NCBI RefSeq assembly: GCF_001314995.1
Contig: NZ_CP012938.1
Location: 248,001-312,000, forward strand
Length of the DNA: 64,000 nt
DNA from: Bacteroides ovatus
Lineage (GTDB): Bacteria > Bacteroidota > Bacteroidia > Bacteroidales > Bacteroidaceae
Direction of reading: 5' to 3'
In this document: piece by piece, positions 15,751-24,866 of the stretch
How the letters are laid out: every line of letters begins with the position of its first letter
Numbering within the stretch: the first letter of the stretch is position 1
The notes under the pieces: model-generated
The model's input: the letters and a program-made list of their open reading frames with translations, nothing else
Told to the model about the DNA's origin: nothing
Database searches by the model: none
Made by a program: the position numbers and the translations under genes

Positions 15751-17610
15751 ATGAAAAAGACTTTTACTTATCTTTCTTTTATCATTTTCTTGGGGTGGTT
15801 TCCCTCGCTTTTTGCGGGAGAAATTTATGTATCCCTGCAGGGGAATGATAAGAATCCCGGGACAAAGGAAGCCCCGTTTAATACATTAAACCGGGCAATC
15901 AAGCAGGCTCGTGAATGGCGTAGACTAAATTGGCCGGAAGTAGCCGGAGGAATTTATATTCGTTTGGAAGAGGGTGTTTATGCCCAGCGCAATTCTCTGT
16001 TTCTTCGTCCGGAAGATAGTGGGACACCCGATTCTCCAACAGTGATTTGTGCAGTAGATGGGGCTCATCCTGTGATTAGTGGTGGAGTTGCTGTTACGGG
16101 GTGGAAGCGTGGATGTAATCATCCGGCAGTTCCTGAAAAGCTAAAGCAGAAGATATGGTCGGCAGAGGCTCCCCTAATAGGAAATAGAAGAGTAGAAACC
16201 CGGCAAATGTGGGTGAACGGTCATAAAGTTCAAAGAGCTGCGCAATTTCCTGACGGAGGATTGGAACGAATGATTGACTTCAATCCGGAAGAGCAGACAA
16301 TTACGATCCCCGTTTCTCAAAGTGTAAATCCGGAAAGACTTCAAAATGCCGGTCAACTGGAAATGATTGTCCATCAACGCTGGGCAATTGCTATTTTGCG
16401 TGTGAAAAGTATAGACGCGAAAGACGGACAGGCTGTAGTTCGCTTCCATGAACCTGAAAGTCACCTAGAGTTTGCGCATCCCTGGCCGCAACCCGTCATC
16501 GGAGGAGAGAAAGGAAATTCTTCCTTTTGCCTGACCAATGCACTGGAATTGCTGGACCAACCCGGTGAATGGTTTCAGGAATATCCTTCCGGCACGATTT
16601 ACTATTATCCGCAGGCAGGCGAAAATATGGAAACAGCTGAAGTGATTATCCCTGCCTTGGAAACTTTAGTGACCATAGACGGTACATTGTCCCGTCCGGT
16701 AAAGCATATACAATTTAACGGAATTACTTTTGCGCATACCTCCTGGATGCGTCCTTCTTTTCAGGGACACGTCACCTTGCAAGGGGGATTTCCTTTATTG
16801 GATGCCTATAAACTACAAGAACCGGGGCTTCCGGAAAAAGCGGAACTGGAGAACCAAGCCTGGATCACCCGTCCCGAAACAGCGATACGTGTAAGAGGTG
16901 CCGAGCATATTGATTTCAAGCATTGCACCTTCCGTCATTTATCGTCCACCGGACTGGATTATGAATGGGCCGTTACAGCATCGAGCGTCGAAGATTGTCA
17001 ATTTACGGATATTGGAGGAACGGCTTTACTGGTCGGTGCATTTCCGGACGGAGGATTTGAGACGCACATTCCTTTTATTCCTGCTGACGTACGGGAATTA
17101 TGTTCCCATATTACTATCAGAAACAATTTCATCAGTAATGTGACTAATGAAGACTGGGGATGTGTAGGTATCGGCGCCGGATATGTCAGAAACATGGATA
17201 TTTCTCATAATGAAGTCTGCCATCTGAACTATTCAGGGATTTGTGTAGGCTGGGGATGGACATCGCTGGAGAGCGGAATGTGCAACAACCGGATAGAAGC
17301 AAACTATGTACATCACTTTGCCCGTCGGCTATACGATGCAGGCGGTCTGTATACTCTTTCCAACCAGCCGGGTTCCGTCATGCGAAATAATCGGATCGAA
17401 CATTTAATCGAAGCCCCCTACGCTACGAATGACCGTGCTTTTTATATCTATCTGGATGAAGCTACGGACGGATATACAATGGAAAACAACTGGTGTCCCG
17501 CTGAACGTTTTGATTCGAACCGCCCCGGGAAAAAGAACGTGTGGAAGAATAACGGGCCTCAAGTGGCGGACAGTATTAAATACAAAGCCGGAAGAATAAA
17601 GCAAGATTGA
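15751..17610 (+). CDS. Secreted right-handed beta-helix protein, possibly GH141-like
   Basis: A 619-residue protein with a signal peptide (~1-22, ending LFAG). The start EIYVSLQGNDKNPGTKEAPFNTLNRAI is typical of secreted beta-helix carbohydrate-active proteins, and later repeats (ITIRNNFISNV, MDISHNEVCHL, NNRIEANYVHHF, MRNNRIEHL) are successive helix rungs. Size and overall pattern recall GH141, which includes an L-fucosidase from B. thetaiotaomicron, but I cannot confirm the family. It precedes the GH31 gene by 152 bp and may act outside the cytoplasm on the glycan whose product is handled by the GH31 and corrinoid genes. Acting as an unlinked enzyme is equally possible. Confidence 0.7.
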   Translation: MKKTFTYLSFIIFLGWFPSLFAGEIYVSLQGNDKNPGTKEAPFNTLNRAIKQAREWRRLNWPEVAGGIYIRLEEGVYAQRNSLFLRPEDSGTPDSPTVICAVDGAHPVISGGVAVTGWKRGCNHPAVPEKLKQKIWSAEAPLIGNRRVETRQMWVNGHKVQRAAQFPDGGLERMIDFNPEEQTITIPVSQSVNPERLQNAGQLEMIVHQRWAIAILRVKSIDAKDGQAVVRFHEPESHLEFAHPWPQPVIGGEKGNSSFCLTNALELLDQPGEWFQEYPSGTIYYYPQAGENMETAEVIIPALETLVTIDGTLSRPVKHIQFNGITFAHTSWMRPSFQGHVTLQGGFPLLDAYKLQEPGLPEKAELENQAWITRPETAIRVRGAEHIDFKHCTFRHLSSTGLDYEWAVTASSVEDCQFTDIGGTALLVGAFPDGGFETHIPFIPADVRELCSHITIRNNFISNVTNEDWGCVGIGAGYVRNMDISHNEVCHLNYSGICVGWGWTSLESGMCNNRIEANYVHHFARRLYDAGGLYTLSNQPGSVMRNNRIEHLIEAPYATNDRAFYIYLDEATDGYTMENNWCPAERFDSNRPGKKNVWKNNGPQVADSIKYKAGRIKQD

Positions 17611-17630
17611 AACAAATCAATGGATTAACA

Positions 17631-17760
17631 TAGTCATCAATGTACTAGTATAGCAATCAATAAACTAATGTAATAATCATTAGAGCTAAACTAGTATGGT
17701 AATCATTCAAACTAATCTGATAATTATAGTAATCAATAAACGATATTTAATCAATAAAAT
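17631..17760. repeat. Degenerate AATCA-containing tandem repeats before the GH31 gene
   Basis: An AT-rich stretch with variants of AATCA-T-(A)ACTA at irregular 20-30 bp intervals (around 17635, 17655, 17675, 17701, 17731, 17750). It occupies the whole gap between the beta-helix and GH31 genes. It could be a regulator-binding array or slippage-derived spacer; no TAnnTTTG box is visible in it. Confidence 0.5.
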
Positions 17761-17762
17761 AG

Positions 17763-20042
17763 ATGAAACCAACGAACTATCACTTATTTGATTTCCTTGA
17801 TTTCGATACCGAGTTATCAAGGAATGAGTCGCTTTGGAAAGCATACAAGCCAACGGCTGTTTATGAAAAGGAAGGAGATATTTACGTAACAGTTCCCTTT
17901 CAGAAGCAAAAGCTGGCTAACGATATGATGGCGGATACCGATGTTCCCCAGGAGGAATATACGTTAATCATCCGTCAGTATAACATCGGTATCACCCGCC
18001 TGTTTCTTGGCTTCGGTGATTATGTACTGACAGATGAGTCGGAAATGCTGCAATTCAGTGACCGGATTCAGAAAGTGCCCCTGTTTATAAAAGAACAAAA
18101 AGGAAAATGGATTCTTTCGACGGAGGACGGAACGAAGCGTGCCGTTATCAATGTGGAAGAGCCTCTATTAGACCGATGGAGCGAATTGCTTCCCGACCCT
18201 CAAGAAACGCTTGATATCACTTTATACCCTGACGGAAAGCGTGAAATCCGCTTGTCAGCCTACGACCATTTTTCGCCTCCCCGCTACGATGCGTTACCTG
18301 TTGCTTTTTGCAAACGCGACGGTCGGAAAGAACGTGCAACGCTTTCTTTTGAATGTAAGCCCGATGAATGTTTTGCCGGAACCGGAGAACGTTTCTTTAA
18401 AATGGACTTAAGCGGACAGACTTTCTTCCTGAAAAACCAGGACGGGCAAGGAGTCAATAACCGGCGTACTTATAAGAATATCCCCTTCTATCTATCTAGC
18501 CGCATGTATGGAACATTCTACCATACATGTGCTCATAGCAAGCTCTCGCTGGCCGGACATTCCACCCGTTCCGTACAGTTTCTAAGCGACCAGGCATTGC
18601 TGGATGTATTTGTAATAGGCGGTGATACGATGGAAGATATTCTTCGCGGTTATCGTGACCTGACCGGCTATCCGTCTATGCCTCCTCTTTGGAGTTTTGG
18701 CGTTTGGATGAGCCGTATGACTTATTTCAGTGCCGATGAAGTAGACGAAATATGCGACCGTATGCGTGCCGAACACTATCCCTGTGATGTAATTCATCTG
18801 GATACGGGCTGGTTCCGTACCGATTGGCTCTGCGAATGGAAATTCAATGAAGAACGGTTCCCCGATCCGAAAGGATTCATCGGGCGGTTGAAAAAGAACG
18901 GCTATCGTGTCTCTTTATGGCAACTTCCATACGTTGCGGAAAATGCAGAGCAGATTGATGAAGCCAGAGCCAATGATTATATAGCCCCATTGACCAAACA
19001 ACAAGCGACCGATGGTTCCAACTTCTCCGCCCTGGATTATGCCGGAACAATCGACTTTACTTATCCGAAAGCAACCGAATGGTACAAAGGACTATTGAAA
19101 CAACTCCTGAATATGGGAGTAACCTGTATCAAAACCGATTTCGGTGAAAACATTCACATGGACGCCCTCTATAAAGGTATGAAGCCGGAATTGTTGAACA
19201 ACCTGTATGCCCTGCTTTATCAAAAGGCTGCTTACGAAATTACGAAAGAAGTGACAGGTGACGGCATTGTCTGGGCACGTTCCGCATGGGCGGGATGCCA
19301 GCGTTATCCTTTGCATTGGGGAGGCGATTCCTGTAGTTCTTGGGATGGAATGGCAGGTTCTCTGAAAGGTGGTCTGCATTTCGGTCTGTCGGGATTTGCT
19401 TTTTGGAGCCATGATGTTCCCGGCTTCCATACATTGCCCAATTTTATGAACTCGGTAGTAGCAGATGATGTGTACATGCGTTGGACTCAATTCGGCGTAT
19501 TCACATCGCATATCCGTTATCACGGAACCAATAAGCGTGAACCCTGGCACTATCCGGCCATAGCTCCGTTGGTGAAAAAGTGGTGGAAATTGCGTTATTC
19601 GCTCATTCCATACATCATAGAACAAAGTAAACTAGCCATAGAAAGCGGCTATCCGCTCTTGCAGGCACTCATTCTGCATCATCCGGAAGATAAACTTTGT
19701 TGGCATGTGGATGATGAATACTATTTCGGCAATGATTTCCTGGTAGCTCCGGTGATGAACAGCGAGAACCGTCGGGATATCTATCTTCCCGAAGGAAAAT
19801 GGGTGAACTTCTTTACGGGAGAACGTCTGGAAGGAGCATGCTGGCTGAAAGACGTATACGTTCCATTGGAAGAAATGCCCGTATATGTGCGTGCAAATGC
19901 CGTGATACCCATCTATCCGGAAGACGTGGACTGTACGGATGAAATGGATTTAAGCAAGAGCATGGCTTTACGCATAGATAATGATTATAAAGGATTTTGG
20001 ACTATGATAGATTGTGGTAGAAAATTAATTAATTTAGTATAG
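17763..20042 (+). CDS. GH31 family alpha-glycosidase (alpha-xylosidase-like)
   Basis: A 759-residue retaining glycosidase without a signal peptide, so probably cytoplasmic. IKTDFGE contains the catalytic nucleophile (Asp459) and HWGGDS the acid/base (Asp522), in the arrangement of the YicI alpha-xylosidase branch. GVWMSRMTYFSADEVDEICD and HLDTGWFRTDW are further GH31 blocks. The stop codon ends one base before the ATG of the methyltransferase/corrinoid fusion, so the two are translationally coupled and probably act on the same compound. GH31 enzymes use alpha-glucosides, alpha-xylosides and related substrates; the actual sugar cannot be read from sequence. A cleaved O-methylated glycoside is an attractive inference because of the neighbour. 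Confidence 0.9.
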   Translation: MKPTNYHLFDFLDFDTELSRNESLWKAYKPTAVYEKEGDIYVTVPFQKQKLANDMMADTDVPQEEYTLIIRQYNIGITRLFLGFGDYVLTDESEMLQFSDRIQKVPLFIKEQKGKWILSTEDGTKRAVINVEEPLLDRWSELLPDPQETLDITLYPDGKREIRLSAYDHFSPPRYDALPVAFCKRDGRKERATLSFECKPDECFAGTGERFFKMDLSGQTFFLKNQDGQGVNNRRTYKNIPFYLSSRMYGTFYHTCAHSKLSLAGHSTRSVQFLSDQALLDVFVIGGDTMEDILRGYRDLTGYPSMPPLWSFGVWMSRMTYFSADEVDEICDRMRAEHYPCDVIHLDTGWFRTDWLCEWKFNEERFPDPKGFIGRLKKNGYRVSLWQLPYVAENAEQIDEARANDYIAPLTKQQATDGSNFSALDYAGTIDFTYPKATEWYKGLLKQLLNMGVTCIKTDFGENIHMDALYKGMKPELLNNLYALLYQKAAYEITKEVTGDGIVWARSAWAGCQRYPLHWGGDSCSSWDGMAGSLKGGLHFGLSGFAFWSHDVPGFHTLPNFMNSVVADDVYMRWTQFGVFTSHIRYHGTNKREPWHYPAIAPLVKKWWKLRYSLIPYIIEQSKLAIESGYPLLQALILHHPEDKLCWHVDDEYYFGNDFLVAPVMNSENRRDIYLPEGKWVNFFTGERLEGACWLKDVYVPLEEMPVYVRANAVIPIYPEDVDCTDEMDLSKSMALRIDNDYKGFWTMIDCGRKLINLV

Positions 20043-20043
20043 T

Positions 20044-21849
20044 ATGAAAACATGGAAGAGTAATTTAGAAGAAACAAAACAACGTTATATAAATTGGTGG
20101 AACCATAAAGGAATCATTCTCAATATGTGGGAGCACTTCCAGGAAGGAGTGCAACCACATGCAGAGATAACACCTCCCGCACTGGCAAAAGATTTGTCGC
20201 AAAAGTGGTTCGACCCTCAATGGAGAGCTGAATATCTGGACTGGTACGTAGCGCACAGCAGTCTGAAAGCGGATATTCTTCCGGTTGCGAATACCCAACT
20301 GGGCCCCGGCTCACTGGCCGCCATCTTAGGCGGAGTGTTTGAAGGTGGGGAAGATACCATTTGGATTCATCCCAACCCGGATTTCACCGATGAAATAGTC
20401 TTTAACCCCGAACACCCGAACTGGATTCTTCATAAAGAACTCCTGAAAGCCTGTAAAGCGAAAGCCAACGGACACTACTTTGTCGGTATGCCCGACCTGA
20501 TGGAAGGACTGGATGTCCTGGCCGCACTGAAAGGAACGGATAGGGTATTATTGGACACAGTGATGCAGCCCGAAATCCTGGAACAACAGATGCAGCAAAT
20601 TAACGACATCTACTTCAAAGTATTTGATGAACTATACGACATCATCCGTGAAGGCGACGAGATGGCTTTCTGTTATTTCTCGTCTTGGGCTCCCGGAAAG
20701 ATGAGTAAACTGCAAAGTGATATTTCAACCATGATTAGTCAGGATGATTATCGCCGGTTTGTGCAACCTTTTATTCGTGAACAATGTCAGAAGATTGATT
20801 ATACCCTTTATCATCTGGATGGAGTGGGAGCCATGCATCACCTGCCTGCCTTGCTTGAAATTGAAGAATTGAATGCGATTCAATGGACCCCCGGAGTGGG
20901 CGAACCACAAGGAGGATCTCCCAAATGGTACGATCTGTATAAGAAGATTCTGGCAGGAGGAAAGAGCGTGATGGCTTGCTGGGTGACATTAGACGAACTA
21001 AAACCCCTATTGGATCATATCGGCGTGGACGGTATACATTTGGAAATGGATTTCCATAACGAAAAGGAAGTGGAACAGGCCATGCGGATTGTTGAAGAAT
21101 ATACCGGTTCTTCTACTTCTGTAAATACCAATGAACATCAACAGGATGCCGACTTGGCAGCTACCGGACAGGAACGTATTTGTATACGGGAAGAACAACA
21201 CCTGGAAGAGGATAAACTGAAACCTCTGTATGAAGCCATTGTTGCCGGGAAACTGGAACCTGCGGTTGAAATCACCCGGCAAGCCATTGCGGAAGGAGTA
21301 GCTCCCCAAATGATTATCAATAATTATATGATTAAAGCAATGGGCGAAGTGGGACAACGTTTCCAGGATGGAAAAGCTTTTGTTCCCCAACTGTTGATGG
21401 CAGGACGTGCTATGAAAGGGGCTTTGGAGCTACTGAAACCTTTATTGGCAGGAAGTGCTTCCACTACAATCGGTAAGATTGTCATCGGTACAGTGAAAGG
21501 AGATCTCCATGATATTGGTAAAAACCTAGTGGCTTCCATGCTGGAGGGTTGCGGCTTTGAAGTCATTAATATTGGTATTGATGTGACTTGTGACAAGTTT
21601 GTGGAAGCTGTGAAGGAAAACCATGCTGACATCTTGTGCATGAGCGCATTGCTGACTACTACCATGACGTATATGAAAGAGGTTATTCAGGCATTGGAAG
21701 AGGCCGGTATTCGTAATCAAGTGAAAGTGATGATTGGCGGAGCACCCGTCAGTCAGGGGTTTGCTGACGAAATCGGTGCGGACGGATATAGTGACAATGC
21801 GAATACAGCTGTAGCAGTTGCCAAAGAACTGATTGGAAATAAAAAATAG
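20044..21849 (+). CDS. CmuA-like fusion: URO-D-fold methyltransferase plus corrinoid protein
   Basis: Residues ~1-355 have the uroporphyrinogen-decarboxylase fold used by corrinoid methyltransferases; ~390-601 are a corrinoid protein of the MtaC/MtbC type: a helical cap (QRFQDGKAFVPQLLMAGRAMKGAL) then the B12-binding domain with DLHDIG (His489, the lower cobalt ligand), SALLTTTM and GGAPVSQGFADEIGADGY. This order is that of chloromethane methyltransferase CmuA. The N-terminal part has YHLDG where MtaA-type enzymes have the zinc motif HxC, so it probably moves a methyl group from a substrate to cobalt rather than to a thiol. It begins one base after the GH31 gene and is followed by a symporter. 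Inferred role: cytoplasmic demethylation of an imported methylated compound. The substrate is unknown; uroporphyrinogen decarboxylation is unlikely. Confidence 0.85.
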   Translation: MKTWKSNLEETKQRYINWWNHKGIILNMWEHFQEGVQPHAEITPPALAKDLSQKWFDPQWRAEYLDWYVAHSSLKADILPVANTQLGPGSLAAILGGVFEGGEDTIWIHPNPDFTDEIVFNPEHPNWILHKELLKACKAKANGHYFVGMPDLMEGLDVLAALKGTDRVLLDTVMQPEILEQQMQQINDIYFKVFDELYDIIREGDEMAFCYFSSWAPGKMSKLQSDISTMISQDDYRRFVQPFIREQCQKIDYTLYHLDGVGAMHHLPALLEIEELNAIQWTPGVGEPQGGSPKWYDLYKKILAGGKSVMACWVTLDELKPLLDHIGVDGIHLEMDFHNEKEVEQAMRIVEEYTGSSTSVNTNEHQQDADLAATGQERICIREEQHLEEDKLKPLYEAIVAGKLEPAVEITRQAIAEGVAPQMIINNYMIKAMGEVGQRFQDGKAFVPQLLMAGRAMKGALELLKPLLAGSASTTIGKIVIGTVKGDLHDIGKNLVASMLEGCGFEVINIGIDVTCDKFVEAVKENHADILCMSALLTTTMTYMKEVIQALEEAGIRNQVKVMIGGAPVSQGFADEIGADGYSDNANTAVAVAKELIGNKK

Positions 21850-21856
21850 AATAAAA

Positions 21857-21934
21857 AGGCACGGATTACACGGATCAACACGGCTCTTAATTACATAGCC
21901 TATTAAAACCGTGAAATCCATGTAATCCTTGCCT
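21857..21934. repeat. Inverted repeat of the CACGGATTACACGG family, copy 1
   Basis: Arms 21857-21883 and 21909-21934 pair imperfectly over ~26 bp. The sequence GGCACGGATTACACGGAT belongs with the two similar intergenic palindromes at 23561-23635 and 31475-31571. It lies between the corrinoid fusion and the symporter gene. Confidence 0.75.
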
Positions 21935-21982
21935 GAAAGAAAATTAGATTTAAACTTACGTTACTTATTTAATACTTGAATT

Positions 21983-23554
21983 ATGCATGTGAAATTTTTA
22001 GAGACATTAGATTGGAGTATTCTGATTGCCTACTTCCTGATTTTGATAGCTATTGGTATATGGGCAAGTTCAAAACGAAAAAAGGGGAGTAGTCTTTTCC
22101 TTGCGGAGAATTCGTTGAGATGGTATCATATCGGCTTCTCCATGTGGGGGACGAATGTCGGACCTTCCATGTTGATAGCTTCCGCAAGTGCCGGATTTAC
22201 TACTGGTATTGTTTCGGGGAATTATGCCTGGTATGCATTTGTCTTTATATGTCTGCTTGCTTTTGTCTTTGCTCCCCGATATTTGGGTAGTCGCATCACG
22301 ACATTGCCCGAATTTATGGGAAAACGTTTCGGACAATCTACCCGTAACATCCTTGCCTGGTATACCATTATTACCATTCTTATTTCATGGCTTGCATTGA
22401 CTTTATTTGCCGGTGGAGTCCTGATCCGTCAGGTCTTCGATATTCCTATGTGGCAATCGGCATTGCTGTTACTTGTCATCTCCGCTTTCTTCACAATGCT
22501 TGGCGGACTGAAAGCTGTGGCCTACACGAATGTATATCAAATGATACTGTTGATTGTAGTATCAGCCACACTGGCTATCATGGGAATCTATAAAGTGGGT
22601 GGTGTAGGAGCACTGGTGGACGCCGTTCCAGCGGATTACTGGAATCTTTTCCATCCAAATGATGACCCGGCTTTTCCTTGGCTACCTATTATCCTGGGTT
22701 ATCCTATTATGGGAGTTTGGTTTTGGTGTACGGATCAGTCGATGGTGCAACCGGTTCTTGCTGCCAGGAATCTGAAAGAAGGACAGATGGGAACCAACTT
22801 TACCGGATGGTTGAAAATATTAGATGTACCTCTTTACATTCTTCCCGGCATTATCTGCCTCGCTTTATTCCCACAATTGGAGAATCCCGATGAGGCTTAC
22901 ATGACAATGGTGACTCATCTGTTCCCGACAGGAATGGTTGGCTTGGTATTGGCTGTATTGACAGCAGCATTGGTAAGTACTGTCGGCTCTGCTTTGAATG
23001 CATTAAGTACGGTATTCACGATGGATATCTATGTGAAGAAAATCCGACCGCAGGCCAAGCAGAAAGAGATTATCAGAGTGGGACAAGTGGTTACGGTAGT
23101 TGGTGCACTGATCTCTGTGATAATAACCATAGCGATCGACAGCATCAAGGGACTGAATCTGTTTAATGTTTTCCAGTCTGTACTGGGATTTATAGCTCCT
23201 CCGATGGCAGCTGTATTTCTCTTTGGCGTGTTCTGGAAACGCACCACTACTCTGGCTGCTAATATGGCTCTAACATTGGGAACAGTGTTCAGTATCGGAG
23301 TAGGAATCTTGTATTTATGGGTGTTTCCGGCAGAACAATATGATGCATGGCCTCATTTTATGCTGCTTTCCTTCTACTTATTCGTTATCATCGGAATAGG
23401 CATGATAGTAGTCAGCCTGTGGGATAAGTCTCCGCAATTGGGCATCTTGAATATGGAAAAGATAGAGGACAAACCTGCACGAATTGTTCTTATCCTATGG
23501 GGATTACTTATTGTGACCATGATTGGGCTTTACATCTTCTTCAATGGCCACTAA
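21983..23554 (+). CDS. Sodium:solute symporter (SSS family)
   Basis: A 523-residue protein with about 13-14 membrane segments. FLAENSLRWYHIGFSMWGTNVG, GPSMLIASASAGF, GVWFWCTDQSMVQPVLAARNLKEGQMGTNF and LSTVGSALNALSTVFTMDIY are conserved SSS/SGLT blocks; the WFWCTDQ motif is usual in sugar-type members. It lies 133 bp after the corrinoid fusion, on the same strand as the GH31 gene, and probably imports the glycoside or methylated compound used by them. The substrate is inferred from context only. Confidence 0.88.
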   Translation: MHVKFLETLDWSILIAYFLILIAIGIWASSKRKKGSSLFLAENSLRWYHIGFSMWGTNVGPSMLIASASAGFTTGIVSGNYAWYAFVFICLLAFVFAPRYLGSRITTLPEFMGKRFGQSTRNILAWYTIITILISWLALTLFAGGVLIRQVFDIPMWQSALLLLVISAFFTMLGGLKAVAYTNVYQMILLIVVSATLAIMGIYKVGGVGALVDAVPADYWNLFHPNDDPAFPWLPIILGYPIMGVWFWCTDQSMVQPVLAARNLKEGQMGTNFTGWLKILDVPLYILPGIICLALFPQLENPDEAYMTMVTHLFPTGMVGLVLAVLTAALVSTVGSALNALSTVFTMDIYVKKIRPQAKQKEIIRVGQVVTVVGALISVIITIAIDSIKGLNLFNVFQSVLGFIAPPMAAVFLFGVFWKRTTTLAANMALTLGTVFSIGVGILYLWVFPAEQYDAWPHFMLLSFYLFVIIGIGMIVVSLWDKSPQLGILNMEKIEDKPARIVLILWGLLIVTMIGLYIFFNGH

Positions 23555-23560
23555 TTTTTA

Positions 23561-23635
23561 TTCACCACAGAGAACGCAGAGGACACAGAGTCTTTTATTA
23601 TTAGATAATAATCTCTGTGTCCTCTGCGTTCTCCT
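23561..23635. repeat. Inverted repeat (copy 2) interrupted by IS110; also a terminator-like stem
   Basis: A perfect 21-bp stem (23570-23590 with 23613-23633, loop 22 nt) follows the symporter gene. The outer left part TTCACCACAG (23561-23570) has its partner only beyond the IS, at GTGGTGAA (24942-24949). Joining 23635 to 24942 restores the palindrome apart from one extra base, which shows that the IS inserted in the right arm. Confidence 0.85.
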
Positions 23636-23680
23636 TTAGATTTGCACTGTGAAAAATAAAGGTTGAAATATTACCTTTGT

Positions 23681-23834
23681 GGTTAAAACAAGTTAACCAA
23701 GGAAAGCAGGTGACCCATTGTGTTCTCTAGGCAGAAGCCCTATCCACGGAATTAGTCCTTCTTTCCTTATCAGTTGAACAGATCCAATTAGAATTTTAGG
23801 TCGTTGGCCTATTAAAGGATATAGTTTGTTCAAC
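23681..23834 (+). ncRNA. IS110 bridge RNA (target-binding and donor-binding loops readable)
   Basis: Three stems in the order known for the IS621 bridge RNA. A 5' stem-loop GGTTAA/TTAACC (23681-23698). A target loop closed by AAGGAAAG/CTTTCCTT (23699-23706 with 23761-23768), capped by TAGGC-AGAA-GCCCTA. A donor loop closed by GTTGAACA/TGTTCAAC (23773-23780 with 23827-23834), capped by TAGG/CCTA. Guides: GTTCTC (23722-23727) equals the left target flank 23628-23633; CCACGG (23744-23749) pairs with CTGTGG (24940-24945) with one G-T; TTAGAATT (23788-23795) equals the right element end 24932-24939; TTAAAG (23812-23817) pairs with CTTTAG (23634-23639) with one wobble. A TACCTTTG box (23672-23679) is a possible promoter. 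Confidence 0.82.
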
Positions 23835-23864
23835 CTATGGTTAACCCTTTAATAGTGCAAAAAT

Positions 23865-24866
23865 ATGGAAAAGAAATGGTTTATTGGCATTGACATCTCA
23901 AAAAAAACTTTGGATGTTGTTATTTACGTTCCTACAAAGAAACATGCGGACGAAACAAATTATGAACGCTTCTTAAACAAAGAAGAGGGCTACAAGTCTC
24001 TTCTTTGTTGGTTGAAAAAGAAGAACATGGCAAAGAAAAGGCTGGTCATTAGTATGGAAAATACGGGTATTTACAGTTTTGACTTATGCCTTTTTCTAGA
24101 AGCCGCATCCATCGATTACTGTTCTTTCAATCCTCTTCATTTAAAACGTTCCTTAGGTTTGGTACGTGGGAAAAATGACCGTGTAGATGCCGAAAGAATA
24201 GCCTATTTTGCTTATCTTCATCGGGATGAACTATCTTACTCTAAGCTGTCAGGGAGTTCAATTATCCGTTTGCGTGACTTTGCTGCAGAGAGAAAACGTT
24301 TTGTAAAGCAGCAAGCTGAATACAAAGGTTTTCTCACTGATAGAAAAGATTGTGAAATGACTTCTACCATTGAGCGCGCTGCCCATATGGTAAAGATACT
24401 GGATGAAGAAATTGCAAGTGTTGAAGAAGAAATGCTGCAAATTATCAATTCAGACCCATCTATTCTCCGAAATTATGAGCTCTTAAACAGTATTAAAGGT
24501 ATTGGGACGATCAATGCGATGAATACAATCATACATACTAATAATTTTCAGGCATTTGAAACGGCACGTCAATATGCATGTTATTTAGGTATTGCTCCTT
24601 TTGAGCATTCTTCGGGAACAAGTATTAAAGGTAAAACAAGGGTTTATCCCACGGGAGCAAAACTATTGAAAGCGGATCTTTCACAAGCTGCTAATTCAGC
24701 GATTGTATGGGATAAGGAAATGAAAGAGTATTATGAAAGGAAAAGGAAGGAAGGGAAAGCTTATGGAGTAGTGCTAAATGCAGTCAAGTTTAAACTAGTA
24801 GGAAGAATGTTTGCTGTGGTCAAAAGGGGAACACCCTTTGTGGAGTTAATGACTTACAAAAAGTAA
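23865..24866 (+). CDS. IS110-family transposase (DEDD recombinase plus Transposase_20)
   Basis: A 333-residue recombinase. The N-terminal RuvC-like DEDD domain shows FIGIDISKKTLDVVIY (first Asp), a SMENTGIYS block (Glu) and RGKNDRVDAERIAYFA (Asp pair). The C-terminal Transposase_20 domain has SIKGIGTINAMNTII, ARQYACYLGIAPFEHSSGTS with the expected catalytic Ser region, and KGKTRVYPTGAKLLK. The gene looks complete and starts 30 bp after the bridge RNA. IS110 enzymes use the bridge RNA to choose target and donor DNA and insert through a CT-like core without making terminal repeats. Confidence 0.95.
   Translation: MEKKWFIGIDISKKTLDVVIYVPTKKHADETNYERFLNKEEGYKSLLCWLKKKNMAKKRLVISMENTGIYSFDLCLFLEAASIDYCSFNPLHLKRSLGLVRGKNDRVDAERIAYFAYLHRDELSYSKLSGSSIIRLRDFAAERKRFVKQQAEYKGFLTDRKDCEMTSTIERAAHMVKILDEEIASVEEEMLQIINSDPSILRNYELLNSIKGIGTINAMNTIIHTNNFQAFETARQYACYLGIAPFEHSSGTSIKGKTRVYPTGAKLLKADLSQAANSAIVWDKEMKEYYERKRKEGKAYGVVLNAVKFKLVGRMFAVVKRGTPFVELMTYKK

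Noticed and set aside
20044-21849. Heme-pathway uroporphyrinogen decarboxylase
   Set aside because: The C-terminal corrinoid domain and the operon context indicate a corrinoid methyltransferase; the same holds for 25621-26631, which has the HxC...C zinc motif.
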